DNA from: Rotaria macrura
Taxonomy: Eukaryota > Rotifera > Eurotatoria > Philodinida > Philodinidae
Reading direction: 5' to 3'
Assembly: GCA_900239685.1 (NCBI GenBank)
Contig: OENT01000109.1
Location: forward strand, 62,001 to 126,000
Length of the DNA stretch: 64,000 bases
The notes beneath the pieces were generated by a model that was not told where the DNA came from, did not search any database, and saw only the letters and a program-made list of their open reading frames with translations. Shown here piece by piece: positions 25,010 to 38,500 of the stretch. The translations under genes were made by a program, and so were the position numbers. The first letter of the stretch is position 1, and each line of letters opens with the position of its first letter.

Positions 25010-26794
25010 AGTGTTTAACGGATTTTATGTCTATCAATAATATCGCGACCTGTTATAGTTGCATCCAATGTTGTTGTTTTTTTTGTGAAATTGTCTTGTG
25101 AACAAAAGTAAATCAATAAATTCTCATCAAAAGATCATCGAACAGTGACCTGGCATGAACAAAACGTCTGTGAATTCACGATATAAGATCGGTTGTGGAG
25201 GAGGATGGAAAATTAGTCGAGTTTTTTTTTCAAAAATATTCTTAAATTTAAACGTCGGATTTTGTATTCATCCATATAAAATATGAAATGGGAAAAGATA
25301 TAATCTCTGGAATTCTTTTCTTTAAAAATCGTCATAGAAAAGAAGTCTTATTTCATTATTTTGTCTATGAATAATAAGCTTTATTTTGAATCTCAATACT
25401 CCATAGAGAATATGTTTTATGTTCTATTCTATCCATTTAAAGGTGAAAGAGCAGGTAAACATTTGGTCAGACTATTTTACCATTATATAATATCAAATGA
25501 CATGTTTTATAACAGTTATGGCATTTCAATCTTCAATAAATATTATGAATAAGTTACAAAAACAATTTTTGTATGAATCAAAATGTATTCTGTTATTAGT
25601 TATCTATGAATGATGCTGTATATATCACGTTCTATTATAAACAGTAGGCGAGACAATCTATATACTGGTGTAATCTATAATGAATTCAAGTCCACAACAT
25701 GTCTTTTATAAAACTAAAAGAACGAAAATATTCAGTGGGCGGCCAAAAAAATGATAGCTTTCACAGGTTATTTTTTTATCTCACCATGCCCGTTCGACGA
25801 AGAATGTGGAAGGAGGAGTCTGAGTAGATAGTGATAAAATATCAGTATAGGGTAAAACATTTTTTCAGACATAAATCTTCTACAAAGTTTTAACAGAAAT
25901 TTTATTCTATTCTTTAATTGTTTTATCAAGTACAACGATTGCATTAAAATAAGTCGAAGAAATAATCAAATTCTTGAACATCATCCGACATAGCTGTTTT
26001 CCATATGAATTTTAATTGCTAGTATTAATCGATTATAAATTGTTTGTAGACTTAAATAAAAAATCACTACATCACGCTAAATGTTTTCTTGTTTATTCAG
26101 CTTAGATTTATCACCGAATAAGAACTGAGTACAACTTAGAGATCCTCATCAGAACGACTATAGTGAATAATCGTTCATCATGTCCTCTACAATTTTATTT
26201 AAGAAAGTCGATGATATCATGATCTAGAATATTTTTTTAATGACATCATAGTAATAGCCATAGAAATTTTCATCGAAAAATATTTATTATTTTATTTCAA
26301 ATAATAGTTCTTTTAGATTTATTATGTAGGAAAAATAATTTCAGTCAGAATTAAACCTTGGAAACAAATGATTTATCGATTAAAACGAAAGTAAGCATTT
26401 ATGGAATAATGATTAAAGAGTGACTGACGTTTTTTATATATATTTGCAACAGGAAAGAATAGAATCTTTCTTTTTTTTTTCTTCTACAACATCTTAGATC
26501 AAACCATGAAAAACTGAAAAATATAACGGAAAATGACTTCAGCGTTTCTATTTTTGTGTTATGTTCAATAATAGTTTCAGAAACATTTCGACAATATTTC
26601 GTCATGTCTTATTTCGATCAGTTTATCTTTGTGCTTCGTCGTTTAGTACGAGGATATGTGTATGTATTGGCCATAGGTTCTGACTATTGCAGACATCTTG
26701 AAGTTGCAAAAGATATTTTTAATCTTAAAAACATTGCCTCTCGTATGATTGGATTTAAGATTCATTTGAAACATTATTGAACTGATTGTTCGGT
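25010..26794. other. Stretch with no recognised gene
   Basis: AT-rich sequence between the neuropeptide gene and the candidate transposon. Short open frames at 25361-25552 and 26556-26780 have no splice partners or known motifs. Confidence 0.4.
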
Positions 26795-27484
26795 AACAGT
26801 CAAAAACGTCCCTAAAAATGTCCTTTCAAAAATCTCCCCAGATTTTCGTCCCCATGACAAAATGTCACTGAAATATTGTCCCTCACAAAAATGTTCACTG
26901 TAAAAATGTCCCCAGAAAAAATGCTCCAGGTAAATAAAGTCCTACAAAAAAACTTCCCTTGATGTAAGGTTTTCGTTGATAACTTATTTTTTATTGTTCA
27001 ATTACTGAAATAAAAAAAACACCTCGCCTTCTCAAAGCTAGTCAGTTTGAGAGATTGGATGACAAGAGACCGAAGGAATAAATGTCGAAGGAAAAAAATA
27101 TAGAAGAACAAAATGTCGCAAATTTCAAGATGTCAACATGAAACAATATTTATTTTCTTTCGTTCTATATTTATTAAAACCACGCTTTCGAACTCTATAC
27201 GTTGATCACTTTTCTATTGCTAATTTTAATCATTGACTTGTTTGTACCCGTACCGTCTATCTAGCAATAGACCGAGTCCCTTTTATGAAAAGCTATGTGA
27301 GCTTTTGATTAATAAATGAAGATAATAGGCATCATTCGGACGTATCAGTCACATTTTGTTCATGTAAAAAGATAATAAATCTTGTTGCATCAAATCTCAC
27401 GATCTTTAGACAGATATATTGGTAAACGTCTATGATAGTCCAGGACGAAGCTGCCCAATCAGATGCCAAGAATCCCAACAAGAA

Positions 27485-27523
27485 CCTGTCGGAACTTGTC
27501 GGAATTCTTGGTATTCCGACAGG
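27485..27523. repeat. Inverted repeat inside the candidate transposon
   Basis: CCTGTCGGAA at 27485-27494 is matched by its exact reverse complement at 27514-27523, separated by 19 nt. A direct TTGTCGGAA copy lies in the loop. Confidence 0.7.
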
Positions 27524-28005
27524 GACCACGGTCAATCAGACAAATTTCAAAGGATTCCTATCGGATCTGTTAGTTTTCCGATTTGATCCAATGGCATCCG
27601 CAACTCGGATCAGTCGTCATGGGTCGTCTGTAAAATTTTTCAAATGTGAAGCCTCTCTTCATTATTCATCCTATAATTTTCAACAGCTTCACAAATAAAT
27701 CAACACCAATAAGGTATTTCATTGTTGTTTTTATAATGATTTTCTCGCCTTGCAGACACATACACCTAACAAATGAATTTTTTGATAAGACCCTTTATTT
27801 CGTATAGGGGAATACAGTTGTGTTGAACAAAAATAATTTTTCATGCAGAACATGAAGATCTTAGTTTTCGACATTTATTTTTCGACGCTTTTTTCTTCGA
27901 CCTTTCTCATGCATACTGTTTGAGAAGGTTCGAACCTAAAACCAAACATCCGTATTTGACATCACTCCAATGAATTTCATTCCAAGATGAACTGATAACT
28001 TTTTT

Positions 28006-28100
28006 GGGATAGGGGGAGGGGGTTCTAGGGGGTCTTCGATGAATTCAGAATTTAAGTGAATTCATCGAAGACCCCATAGACTCTCCCCCCCCCCGTCCCG
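28006..28100. repeat. Long hairpin with G-run/C-run arms inside the candidate transposon
   Basis: Core arms of 18 perfect bases (GGGGTCTTCGATGAATTC at 28029-28046 and its complement at 28058-28075) enclose an 11-nt loop. Imperfect pairing continues outward through a G-rich stretch on the left and a run of ten C on the right, giving arms of about 40 nt. Confidence 0.85.
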
Positions 28101-28509
28101 ATCACAAAAATAAACATGCCCATAGAGGGATATACATATATATGAATTCGGAATTTATATTTAATCCTTTTAGTGAATAATCAGGAAGATCCCCTAGTCC
28201 CTCATTTCTTTTTGAAATGACAGGTCATTTCTTTGCGACGATTTCACGTTGAAATCATATACCTCATCGTATGGCAACGAGAGAACATTTCACATGACTA
28301 TCAGTTGTTGTGCTTAACTTTCTTTATTTGTTTCATGTGGAAAATGATTTGGAATTTTATTCTTTCAAGTTTTTTTTTGTTTAAGATTATGCCCTGTACT
28401 TAATTCTATGGTACACTTAACCCCTATTTTAGAAAAGAATATCTAGAAAACAAAGGACATTTTTGCGGAGGACATTTTTTAGATGCATTTTTAACCCTAT
28501 TCGACTGTT

Positions 28510-29293
28510 CAACGTTGGAATATGGCACAGACGTTTTAAACAGTATTGTTTTATTGATGACGTTTGTTATTCAGGAAAAATTCATCCATGGATTATAATG
28601 AACTCGTTGAAATGATGGTTAAATAATTCGAGAAGAGCATGAATCATTAGACTGTTGATTATTTATTATGATGATGGAAAAAGTGTTCATGCACGTATTT
28701 ACAACTATGGTGTCAAATGTCACCTCCACGTTCTGTTTTCAGTGTCATTGATGGCAAGTCAACGTTTGTTCAGTGATTCTTTTTCTTGCGGGCAGGAAGA
28801 AATAAAAAATGATCGACTTGTTTCTTTTTTTTAGGCAAAGAGACAGAAAACTTTTATATTATCATGAAAAATAAATGCTTGGAAACCTTATAGTGACTAT
28901 GAAAAGATCTATTGATTATTAGTCAACCACAGTTGCTCTGTGAATCACGATCTAAAAAGAATGTTGAAGTGTATAGAGTTAAAATTTGACCCGAATTCCG
29001 CTCCCCCTCACAAATCATGACAGAAATTTTAATAAATTACTCGTCGCCGGCCGTGACAGACCACTTGTAACGAACTACCGCAGATCATTTGTAACTAACA
29101 TCTAATTGGAACGTAAATACAATATTTTCTTGCTAAAATTCTATTATATAAAGTGACCAATGAGGGAAAGAAATATACTCCAATGTATATAACAAGACGT
29201 TTTTGGACAATAGCCAACAACAGCTACATCATGTTTCACATTTTAATCCTGCAGGGATTGCACTAACAACCTTTTTAAATCTGCAATACTTAA
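28510..29293. other. Stretch with no recognised gene
   Basis: Between the candidate transposon and the orphan minus-strand gene; probably includes that gene's 3' untranslated region. Nothing else recognised. Confidence 0.4.
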
Positions 29294-29976
29294 CTAATGC
29301 TGAAATCGAATTAGTTCTTTCGATAGAGAGTTACAATTTATATGAATAGATCTGTGTAGCCGTTTCGAAAAAATTTGATAAACTAAATTATTAAAGTATT
29401 CTTTCAGTGGTGGAACCCTAACAATAGTTTCTTTTCTTTTGGTTATATTCGTAACTTTCTGTTGTGCATGATCAGCAATACCATGAACTGTATGATTGAA
29501 TATTGTTTTCGATGAACTATTAAATTGTATAAGAAATTCAAGCATATAATCCATCAAATACAAAGATAAAGTAAACTTGATAAATAGTTTTTCAACGTTA
29601 ATATTAATTTTTTATTTTCATCTTCAGATTGAAATAATACATTCATGAATATCAACGGTAGGTAATTGTTCATCAATGACGATTCGAGGTATAATGCTTA
29701 TGCCCAAATATTTTCCTTTCAATCTTTTAATCCAATCTGAATCTACATCGCACGTACTTTGGACGACAGATTTTTCAATACTCATTCGTTGAATACGAAA
29801 ACCTAAACAGGGCAAATTACATTGAATTATAGTTTAAATATTTTTTCCAAGATCTCAAACATGCTTGTTTCGCGGAGTATTTTAAAACACAGTTGGATAC
29901 GAACATGGCCTAGCCAGAATGCATGTGTAACACAATGATTGACTTGTTTATCAGAATTAATTTCAATGGAATACAT
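29294..29976 (-). CDS. Orphan three-exon gene, 167 aa, function unknown
   Basis: I do not recognise this protein. Minus-strand exons 29901-29976, 29657-29802 and 29294-29575 join in phase 1 then phase 0 and end in a stop. The ATG gives MYSIEINSDKQVNHCVTHAF; a TGA lies in frame about 40 nt upstream. Joining creates the uninterrupted stretches WLGHVRFRIQRMSIEKS and ISIIPRIVIDEQLPTFTLSL, which cross both introns and support the model. The rest is amphipathic and basic (VTNITKRKETIVRVPPLKEY, LVYQIFSKRLHRSIHINCN). There is no signal peptide or obvious membrane helix. The second donor is GTTGAT, as also used in the IP3 receptor gene nearby. The gene may extend further upstream if an exon in 30000-30185 is used. 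Confidence 0.5.
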
Positions 29977-29985
29977 TTTTAATTG

Positions 29986-32594
29986 TTGCTGAAAGTGATT
30001 CTTTTGTTTATAAGAAAGTCATTGTTATTGTTTGCGAAATCATTTGACAAAGATGAATGTTGTTCCAATTTTTTTAAAGATCTCAATGGAGTTCTGCGAT
30101 TACCATGATCTTTGACTGGTTGTTTAACATTCGAAAAATTTAAAACCATATATGTTATATGAGATAACATACATTGTCCAATCAATTAGAAGAACCTGTT
30201 CAAAGTAATCGATGTCTATTAACTTTGTCTATCGTAGGGAAAAAGTTTTTAATTTTTTTATTGAAGCATAGACTGTATCGAATTTGTCTGTTAAGCGACA
30301 ATGACAGAAGTAAGTGAAAGTGGAATTCTATCAAAGAAAAAAATGTCGTGATTTAAGAGAATCATCTCTCGCATTAGTATTTCCCAGTACAATGATCTTG
30401 TTATGGTTAAAATTTTCACGAACAACTAATCCTAGTGAGAAATATTGGTACTGAAAATTTGAATCCGATTCTATCTAACCAGTATAGACCGGCCCGCTTA
30501 CTGGCAGTTCTTGCGTGGTGTTCACAGGATTCGTTATAGTTCTGTATTTATAGGAAGAAAGTATGAAGTTTCTGGTTTTGTCAAAGTTAATATACTACTA
30601 TATCTTCAGTTTTTCTCTGGTTAAAGTTTTCAAAGTTCACGTCTAATCATTTTCTCATCATCATTTAAATAGCTAACATGTTAAAATTAACAAAAATATC
30701 AACTGAAAAGTCCGATCGGTAAAAGTGTCTTGTCCAATGAATATCTGTAAAGCTGATAGATTTAGAAAAGAAAATCTGTTCGGATGAAGAATAAGTCTAT
30801 TTGACATGAACCATTTTATATACATATAAAAAATACAACAGTAAACTTGTAACTATATGAAATTAAAGTAGATCTTTTAAAAGTCCATCCTAGATGACGT
30901 AAATGTGTGCACTTTACATTAAGATGTATTCAATGCTTATTTCAATTGAAAAAAATTGACAGTCTTTGAATAGCAAAATGACAAAGAAACGTTGTTCGAG
31001 AACATAATATTAGAGTTGAAATTTGACTCGATAATTTAGTTAATTAGGAGATTATTCGATATCGTATAATTTTACGATCATGAAATCAGATTCTCAGTAT
31101 TGAAAATTGTTTTGAACAACTATGAAAGAATCCACACAATACAAATCATATTTGCTTGCAATGAATATTAGTCAGCGAGAAAAAGATGTAACAATGCAGC
31201 GTTGATATTGATCTATTTTTAATACAAATCTTCATTCGAAATAAAACATACAGGATACGAAGTCTCAAGCTTTTGGACATTGAAAAGCTACGATTTAACC
31301 GTAACTGCTAATTATATCTTTGTATAAGAAATAAATAATCTTATATGTGTCATTGAAAGTAGTATAAAATACGATAGACAATAGTATAGTAAAGGACGCT
31401 TTAAGATACAACTTTAAAATAGTCAAATTTCTGGAAATTGATGTGAGATATTACCGTTGATGTAAATATTTGATAGCTCTAGTCATTTCGAAATATTAAG
31501 CAGAGCTGTGTATGATTTCAGTGTTTTGACGACATGTATTTTTTCAAGCTTTGGACATAGATTTCATCTCCACAGGCGAACTTCCAATCTAATATCCTTG
31601 ATTATTTTCTACATAATGATTGTAAATGAATCGTCGAAGATTATAAATTGCAGAGTCTATTGCTTGATACAAGTTATAAATGAAACGATGTTGAGAGTAT
31701 CGATCAACGCAGTCATCCATAAGATTTAGCATTGACCACGAGATTGTGCCCATACGACGGTATATATTTGCTAAGAATTATTATTTTTATTTTCTAGGAC
31801 TACAGATATAAAATTGATACAGGACTATGCATCCATTTATCTTCCATTCGTATGTTCTTTCTGTAATAGATTAGTCTATCCCTCAATGTATTGAACGATG
31901 AAGATCAAGGATAGTGTTTTTTGGTTGAACTACTCAATTGTCTTACTTGAAATCGTATAGATAAGTGTATGTTAGAGAAAGTCTGCCGGATATCTTTCCA
32001 ATATTTAGATATTTACATCGAAACTTGTTGATACTTTATCGAATAGACAAGTAATCTTACTAAATTGTCGCTGATGTTGATCTTGTATTTTGCAACATCA
32101 AAATCATCTTCCTTGAAAAGATACGAGTGATTCATTAGTACAAAGTTTACGTATCAAGCCCGATTCATTCGATCATTTGAACAACAGCAAAACGGTATTA
32201 GTCAGAGATAAGTGACAGGAAATAATAGAGCTACAGCTTGCGTTGTTTCGTCATTGTAATGAACATTTTGTTCATTTATAATTTTGAAAAAAGCAAACCT
32301 CATTTTAAGTTTCACAGTTTTATTTTTTATTTTGTCTAAAAATACAACATTCACACGCAAAGAGCAAAACTGATCGATAGTTCCAAAAAACAATTTCTAA
32401 TAATTTGTCTCTCGCTATGAAATATTGTCTTCCGTACGAACGAAATTCATGTAAACACAGAAAAAAAGTAAAAGAAAAAAAAAACATATCGAGTATTATT
32501 TAAAAACAAGATGAAAAGATATTTAACAATAAAAATGAAAAAGAAAGTGAGAGTTATTATTTTTGTTTTGATCAACAATCAGAATCATTTGTAT
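29986..32594. other. Intergenic stretch before the IP3 receptor 3' end
   Basis: No recognised gene. It should include the 3' UTR of the IP3 receptor, transcribed leftward; a TTTATT (AATAAA on the minus strand) lies at about 32319-32324. Confidence 0.4.
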
Positions 32595-35567
32595 TTATGC
32601 ATTTAATTGTGTTGGTAGTGATGGATTTTGAAAAAAATTCATTCGATGTTTTTGTGCTCGAGAATCAGTAACCTGAAAAACAAAAAGATTGAATGGATAT
32701 TGTTTTTTATTACAAGAACAAAATGAAAACAAGATTGTTGATTTTTACCATTTTTTGTAATTCAGCTAACTCCATAGTTAATGTTTTTATAGCTTTATTA
32801 GCATCTTCCATTTGAAATTTTAGTATTCGACTATCCATATCTTCTTTATTTTTGTCTTCTTGAATATCTAAACTGCTTGTACGCATACGTGGAAACCAAT
32901 CAAGATTTCTTTGCTAAAAAAATAAATAAATAGAAACGCGAGAATTCAAATTTATTTTGTTTTTCTCTGTTTATTCGAATAACAAACTTCGATCATTTCA
33001 TGAACATAACTCTCGGGTCCGGTATATTCTGTTGGATCTTTAACATTTATCAATACCATAAAGTAAACATAATTCCACATATTATGAACTTTACGGATAT
33101 GATCTTCGAATGTAACATGTTTATTATCAAATGATTTACGATCAAGTCCTACAAATAAAAGAAATTTTCTTATAAGAAGAAAACAAAAAGCATGCATAGA
33201 ATATTTTACCACAAATAAAACATGTATTGCGCAAGATTTCATCATTTCGTTGTTTTTCTGTACGTAAATCAGCAAAATTATCAATAATAACACCAAAAAT
33301 TAAGTTTAAAGTTATAATTATAACAATGAAGAAGAACATCATGTCGTAAATAACACGGAAGAAGTAGAGAGGCTCCTTAAAACAAAATGAAAATAAATAC
33401 AATGTTTTTTCCTCCGACGCTAACTAAAACCTGTTCATATACGTGTATATAGTTATAAAGAATCGTTAAAATGTAGAGACAACATTTATATAAAAAAACT
33501 ATCCTAACACCTGTTACTATTTCATTAGAGAGTATCAACTTTAAAGATGTTTTCTTTTTTGAGATAAACCGAATTTAGATTCGACGTAAATATGAATATT
33601 TGAAATTAATATTCAATATTGTATTTTTAAATTCATGATCTAGGACATTTGAATGATGTATCTACTATTCACATAACTAACTGCTCGGGTATATATCGTT
33701 TCAACATCAGATCTTGTCTAGATCAAAGTTTCGATGAGTTCAAAATATCATCGACTAATTGAAAAGACCTGGATGCGTACATAAATTGTATCCTGTTGTA
33801 CGTGACTACCAAGTAATTTTTATCTTTCGAAACAATAACTATCCATGTCTTAGTGCTCTTTCTGCTCAGCAAAATAGAATGAAGATATAGAACAATAGGT
33901 AAAGTTCTACTATTTCACAAATGTTAGGGCTGTGTAATTGATAGGGCTTTTTATGAACATATACTAGAAAATACAATGTTGTTTGATAGTACAATCTAGA
34001 AAAATCAATGATCACTTATCGGTGAATTTCATCGGTTTTCTTTCTAGAGAAAAATTATCTTTTTACAAAAGTACATTAATGAAAACAATAATTCACTAGA
34101 AAGATATGTTTTAGATGTTATTTGATAAAAGGTTAATTAAAAGAAAGGAAAGAAAAAACAAATTAAGTGTGCAGGATGAACATTAACAAATCATCAAATG
34201 AGCAACTGTTGAACGGTGCATGTGAAAAAACAGGGCATACACACCATTCATTCGACTCTTATTATCCACAAAGGCTTTCTTTTTGAGTAATTTCCTTTAT
34301 CATACTCATATGTAAAACGATATGCTCTTTCACATGTCTTTTAATTAAAACGAATTAATTAATTAATTAATTAAAAGGTAATTATTGAATATCTTTCGAA
34401 CGATATGATAAAATTGTCGGACAACTTCAGAATAGACTCTGAACTCCAAGCTACATCTAAGGTAAAATTTTCAATCAGATGGAATTCCAAAAACTTTCTT
34501 GCGAAACATTGACTTCATTTATAAGCAAGCCAGTGTAGAAATAAATCCTGCTATGCTATCATAATACTGGCACTATGAGGAAGGATTTTTACAACTCGAA
34601 TTCTTTTCCAAACTTTTTGTTTGATTATGAGGATATCTTTTCTGTAGTACTCTCATACTGTATCGAGTCGTTAACGCCAAATAAACTCAATTTATTTAAA
34701 AGTCGAAACATATTCATGAAAAATGTTCGATAAATATTTTCTAGCTTCAAGAGTCGTCTGTTAGATGTACTATCTAGTTTTCGAAAATAGTGTTTCAATT
34801 CGCAGACTTTTCAAATTGAAATGCTTGCAATGGAAGTTGATATCCTGTTTTGAGTCATGTCGCGAACACTAATATTTTAATCTTAATACTGACAAGCAAG
34901 GATCACTGGGGCTGTTTTTTGAGGGTGTCTAGAGTAACTTAACATGTGTACAGAATAGAAAAAGTCACGTATAGATTAGCTGGCTGTCCAGAGATATTAG
35001 GCACTTCAATTTTGCGAAGTGACATCGCTAGCAAATAATTTTACCTGTATGCCGAATATCTCATAAAAAATAGGCCGGCGCGAGGCTGACGACTTTTTCT
35101 TTGCCATTTCATTACCCATCGGAGATTATCATAAGATAAAATAACTAATCATAAAATATTCATACATCTTGTTAGATTACTGAGTTGCTATCATCTGAAA
35201 CTGAATGTATCCTATCATTTTTCTTCATGCAAAGGAAATTGAACTCATACACTTTCTAATACTTTTACGTTAATTTCATAACTGAGACAATAGAAGAAAA
35301 ATCAATTTGTTATCTCTATATTTACTTGACTAGACGGTTGCCTAAGAACATCACCAATGCCACCACCATTTCTTAAACCTTTATTGAGTGTTGTAACAAT
35401 ACACATGAACAATGTGTCACAAGACCGTTCAACTTCTTCACCTCCAACTTCTTCTGACAATACATCTGATGCTTTGGTTGTGCGACGAACTTTGTTGGCT
35501 AACGATTCATCGGTGCAATTATCTTTGGTGCAATATTCATTATCAATAATGCTTGGAATGGTAGTAG
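32595..35567 (-). CDS. ITPR: IP3 receptor pore, S6, zinc finger and C-terminal tail (exons 43-47)
   Basis: Exon 35326-35567 holds [18 protein letters not shown] then GGGIGDVLR, the Ca2+ channel selectivity filter (GGGVGD in mammals). Exon 33210-33375 is S6 ([20 protein letters not shown]). Exons 33210-33375 and 32988-33148 together form the Cys2-His2 linker finger (TCFICG ... HIRKVHNMW). The last two exons give the tail coiled coil, ending [14 protein letters not shown] 1,950-nt intron (33376-35325) separates pore and S6. Confidence 0.93.
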
Positions 35568-38500
35568 CTAAAACAAAAACAACAGACGATTCACTTTCGA
35601 TCAAATAGTTCGGAAAAATATATAATTCAAATAATAAGAATAGATATGAATATCGTATACGAATAGTAAAAGAGAAACATATAATTAACATAAACACGAA
35701 ACATTAACAACGACAACTTGACATACGCGTCAATGTCATTGCTCTCGGAATATTATTTGATCGTCGATGTCGATGATGCGGGTATGTTGAATGTGATCTT
35801 GTTTGAATATTTGTTAAAAAATCATCACGGAAAAACATAAAACCCGCAACGGAAAAAAGATAAATAAGTATAAGTGCAAGCATCATTGTCAACATGATGG
35901 ACTTCCCATTGCGTGTTACAGATTGTGTGACTTGAAATAAGGTTGCATCTCGAAAAATCATATCAAGTAACTGGAAAACAGAAAATTAACTTTTTACAAT
36001 GTATGAATGAGTTTATTTTTCATGAAAACAATAAATAGACGTATAAAACGAAGTAACAGAAGCAATAAGCAAGCGAAATCAGTAAAGAAGAATTCTTCTA
36101 TTTAACTTACTTAATGTACCCGTATTATTTCCATCAGCAGAGCCAAGTGATTTCGTATTAACTTCCATGAGAAAATCATCTTGGATAAATAAGTAACCAC
36201 ATATCGCAAATAGATATATGATTATAACAGCGAATACAGCTGTTAATATAACTGATTTAGCATTGCGTACAACACATTGAATTACATTCCATAGAGTATC
36301 TTCACGATAGACAACATCGAGTAACTATGATATAATCAATACATTACAACATCAATTAAATTGAGTAAACTCAAAGGAAAATTTAGGTGTTCAACAGAAA
36401 CTTATCATAGTCTGATTTTCTTCTATTTTTCTGAATAGAACACGTGATCTATTTTTCCGGAATTAGCTATGTTGTTACTTTTTATGGTTTCACAGAAGAT
36501 TTAATCCTATTTTGACTAATCAAAAATTACTAACTAGAATAAGGAATATCAGATAATGAGCCAAAAGTTATCAATACGTGTTCGAGATGTTGTCTCCTTT
36601 CGTAAAATTGAATCACTATGGTATAAGAAGTTGAAAATAGATTTTTGTATGCAAGAACGTAAACAAATCAGTATAAGTCGTATTGAGTGTATCTCGAAAG
36701 AATTTTTGTAACGCATCTCTGATATTGAGATCAGTAAATTCTCAAGAAAAATGAAAGATAATAGTAAATATAATCTATGAATGACTACTATGGACCGTTG
36801 ATTTCTATCATATTATCTATTATTATACGAAGTCAATTGTACGTTTCGTTGAGCGAAATTCTCTCTCTGTGTAAGGATTTCTATAATTCGTATTCCTTTT
36901 GTTTTTGGAAGGCCCAATTCAAAATAGAAAAAAAATCCAAATAATATTCTACCAATTGAACAAGAATGAAAACATCTTATGCTAGTAACATTGCTTTTGG
37001 TATGACTACAAAAAATAAGTGTACATTTTGTTTCTTGACTTTCCTGTCATTGTTTACAATAAATTCACGCAAAACTAACTAATCTGATAATTAAAAACTA
37101 ACTGTCATCGATTCCAATGACAAAACTTTAATTATACTAATCTCTTCGATATTAAATCTGTCTATTTTTTATCTAATCTTTCAATGCTACTTTCTATTGA
37201 TAAGCAATACAAAAACACTTCATAGAACAAATCGACAACAAAGCGACAAACATCGATTATATTCATATGTACTTGACAACTTACTAATAAACTGTAGAAG
37301 AATTCATGGGCACAAAGACCGAGTACACAAAGTAATAAATATCCGACATGATAGACAAGTTCAAAATTAGATAAATTTTCATAACGTGATTTTGAAAATG
37401 TTCCATTATTACCCATGAAACTAACTAAAAATACACCTTTATTTAAAACCTAAAACAAAAAAAGAAATAACACAATGAAAATTTGTTAAAAATAAATCCA
37501 TGAATTCTACTTGTATCGCTCCCATTAACCATAGAGTAGGTCCGAGGCCAACTGAATAGATTGAACGTAAAATACCAGCAACAAAAAACATACGCATGGA
37601 TGTGACATTTGGTTTTATTAGAATAGCGATCAATGTTATGAATAATGCACTCCATATAGCCGCTGAAGCTCGTGGATTAAGGTCTTATATTGAAAGAAGA
37701 AGGAAAACACAAAGAAAAAGATGAAATTTTCTTCTAGTGTATTTGTTAAACAATAATTCTTATTATACCTTTAAGACCTTTATTAAATGGATAAAAGACA
37801 GCAACAAGTATATTGATTAAAACAGCAAAATTAAATGATATATCACTCCATAGAGACATATGTGATGAAAACCAATATAATGTTGGTTGATGGCGTAATT
37901 TTCTTTGCCATTTCATTTCTTCGAATATTTCAGGGAATTTTTCAAAGAAATCTTTTACTTTAGAACCTTGCTCATCTTGTTCACATGTTAGGAAGACTTT
38001 TTGTTTCTTTTCCATGGTTAAAAATTCACATAATTGTGGAACAGGAAAAACAACTACAATGAATTGTGGTTTTTTAAATTTAGACAAGAAGAAAACACAT
38101 AGAAGATATTAATAACATACTCGGTTCTATCGATCGATCATGTCGAATAATTTCGATTTCAGCTGTATGTTTATGATAATATGATAGTGCTTCATCATTT
38201 AATGTTCGATGTTTCATCAATACTTCAAGTTCACGATTATGACGAGCAAGCTAAGAATTAAATAGAACGAAAATAATATGCATTTAAATGAAAAATCTAA
38301 ACCATCTCCAATATTCATCTTATAGTGCAGTAATTCAATAACCTCCCATTATCCCTGAATAAGCTAGAAAAATTGCAAGATATATGCACACACACATATA
38401 TATATATATACATTTAGAAAACGAAACAAAAATCCTTCCTGTCTACATGATCTCAGTGATTGAATGATTCCTTTTCTTAGTACCTGAGAATGGTTGTGCA

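Larger units (their letters stand above)
26795..28509. mobile_element. Probable non-autonomous DNA transposon with degenerate inverted ends
   Basis: The left end begins AACAGTC and runs into repeated A5-6(T/C)GTCC units (about 26795-26955). The right end is the mirror image: GGACATTTTT units at about 28454-28480 and a terminal GACTGTT at 28503-28509. An inner inverted pair of AAATGTCGAA-type words sits at about 27080-27100 and 27866-27900. No transposase frame is present in the 1.7 kb between, which fits a non-autonomous element or MITE. I could not identify a clear target-site duplication, so the exact ends and the superfamily are uncertain. Part of the interior (27430-27620) is richer in G+C than its surroundings. 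Confidence 0.5.

Noticed and set aside
26556..26780. 74-codon plus-strand frame
   Set aside because: No motif and no splice context; composition is typical of random AT-rich frames.
27432..27698. 88-codon frame in the GC-richer interior of the candidate transposon
   Set aside because: Overlaps inverted repeats, has no transposase or other motif, and its codons follow the repeat structure.
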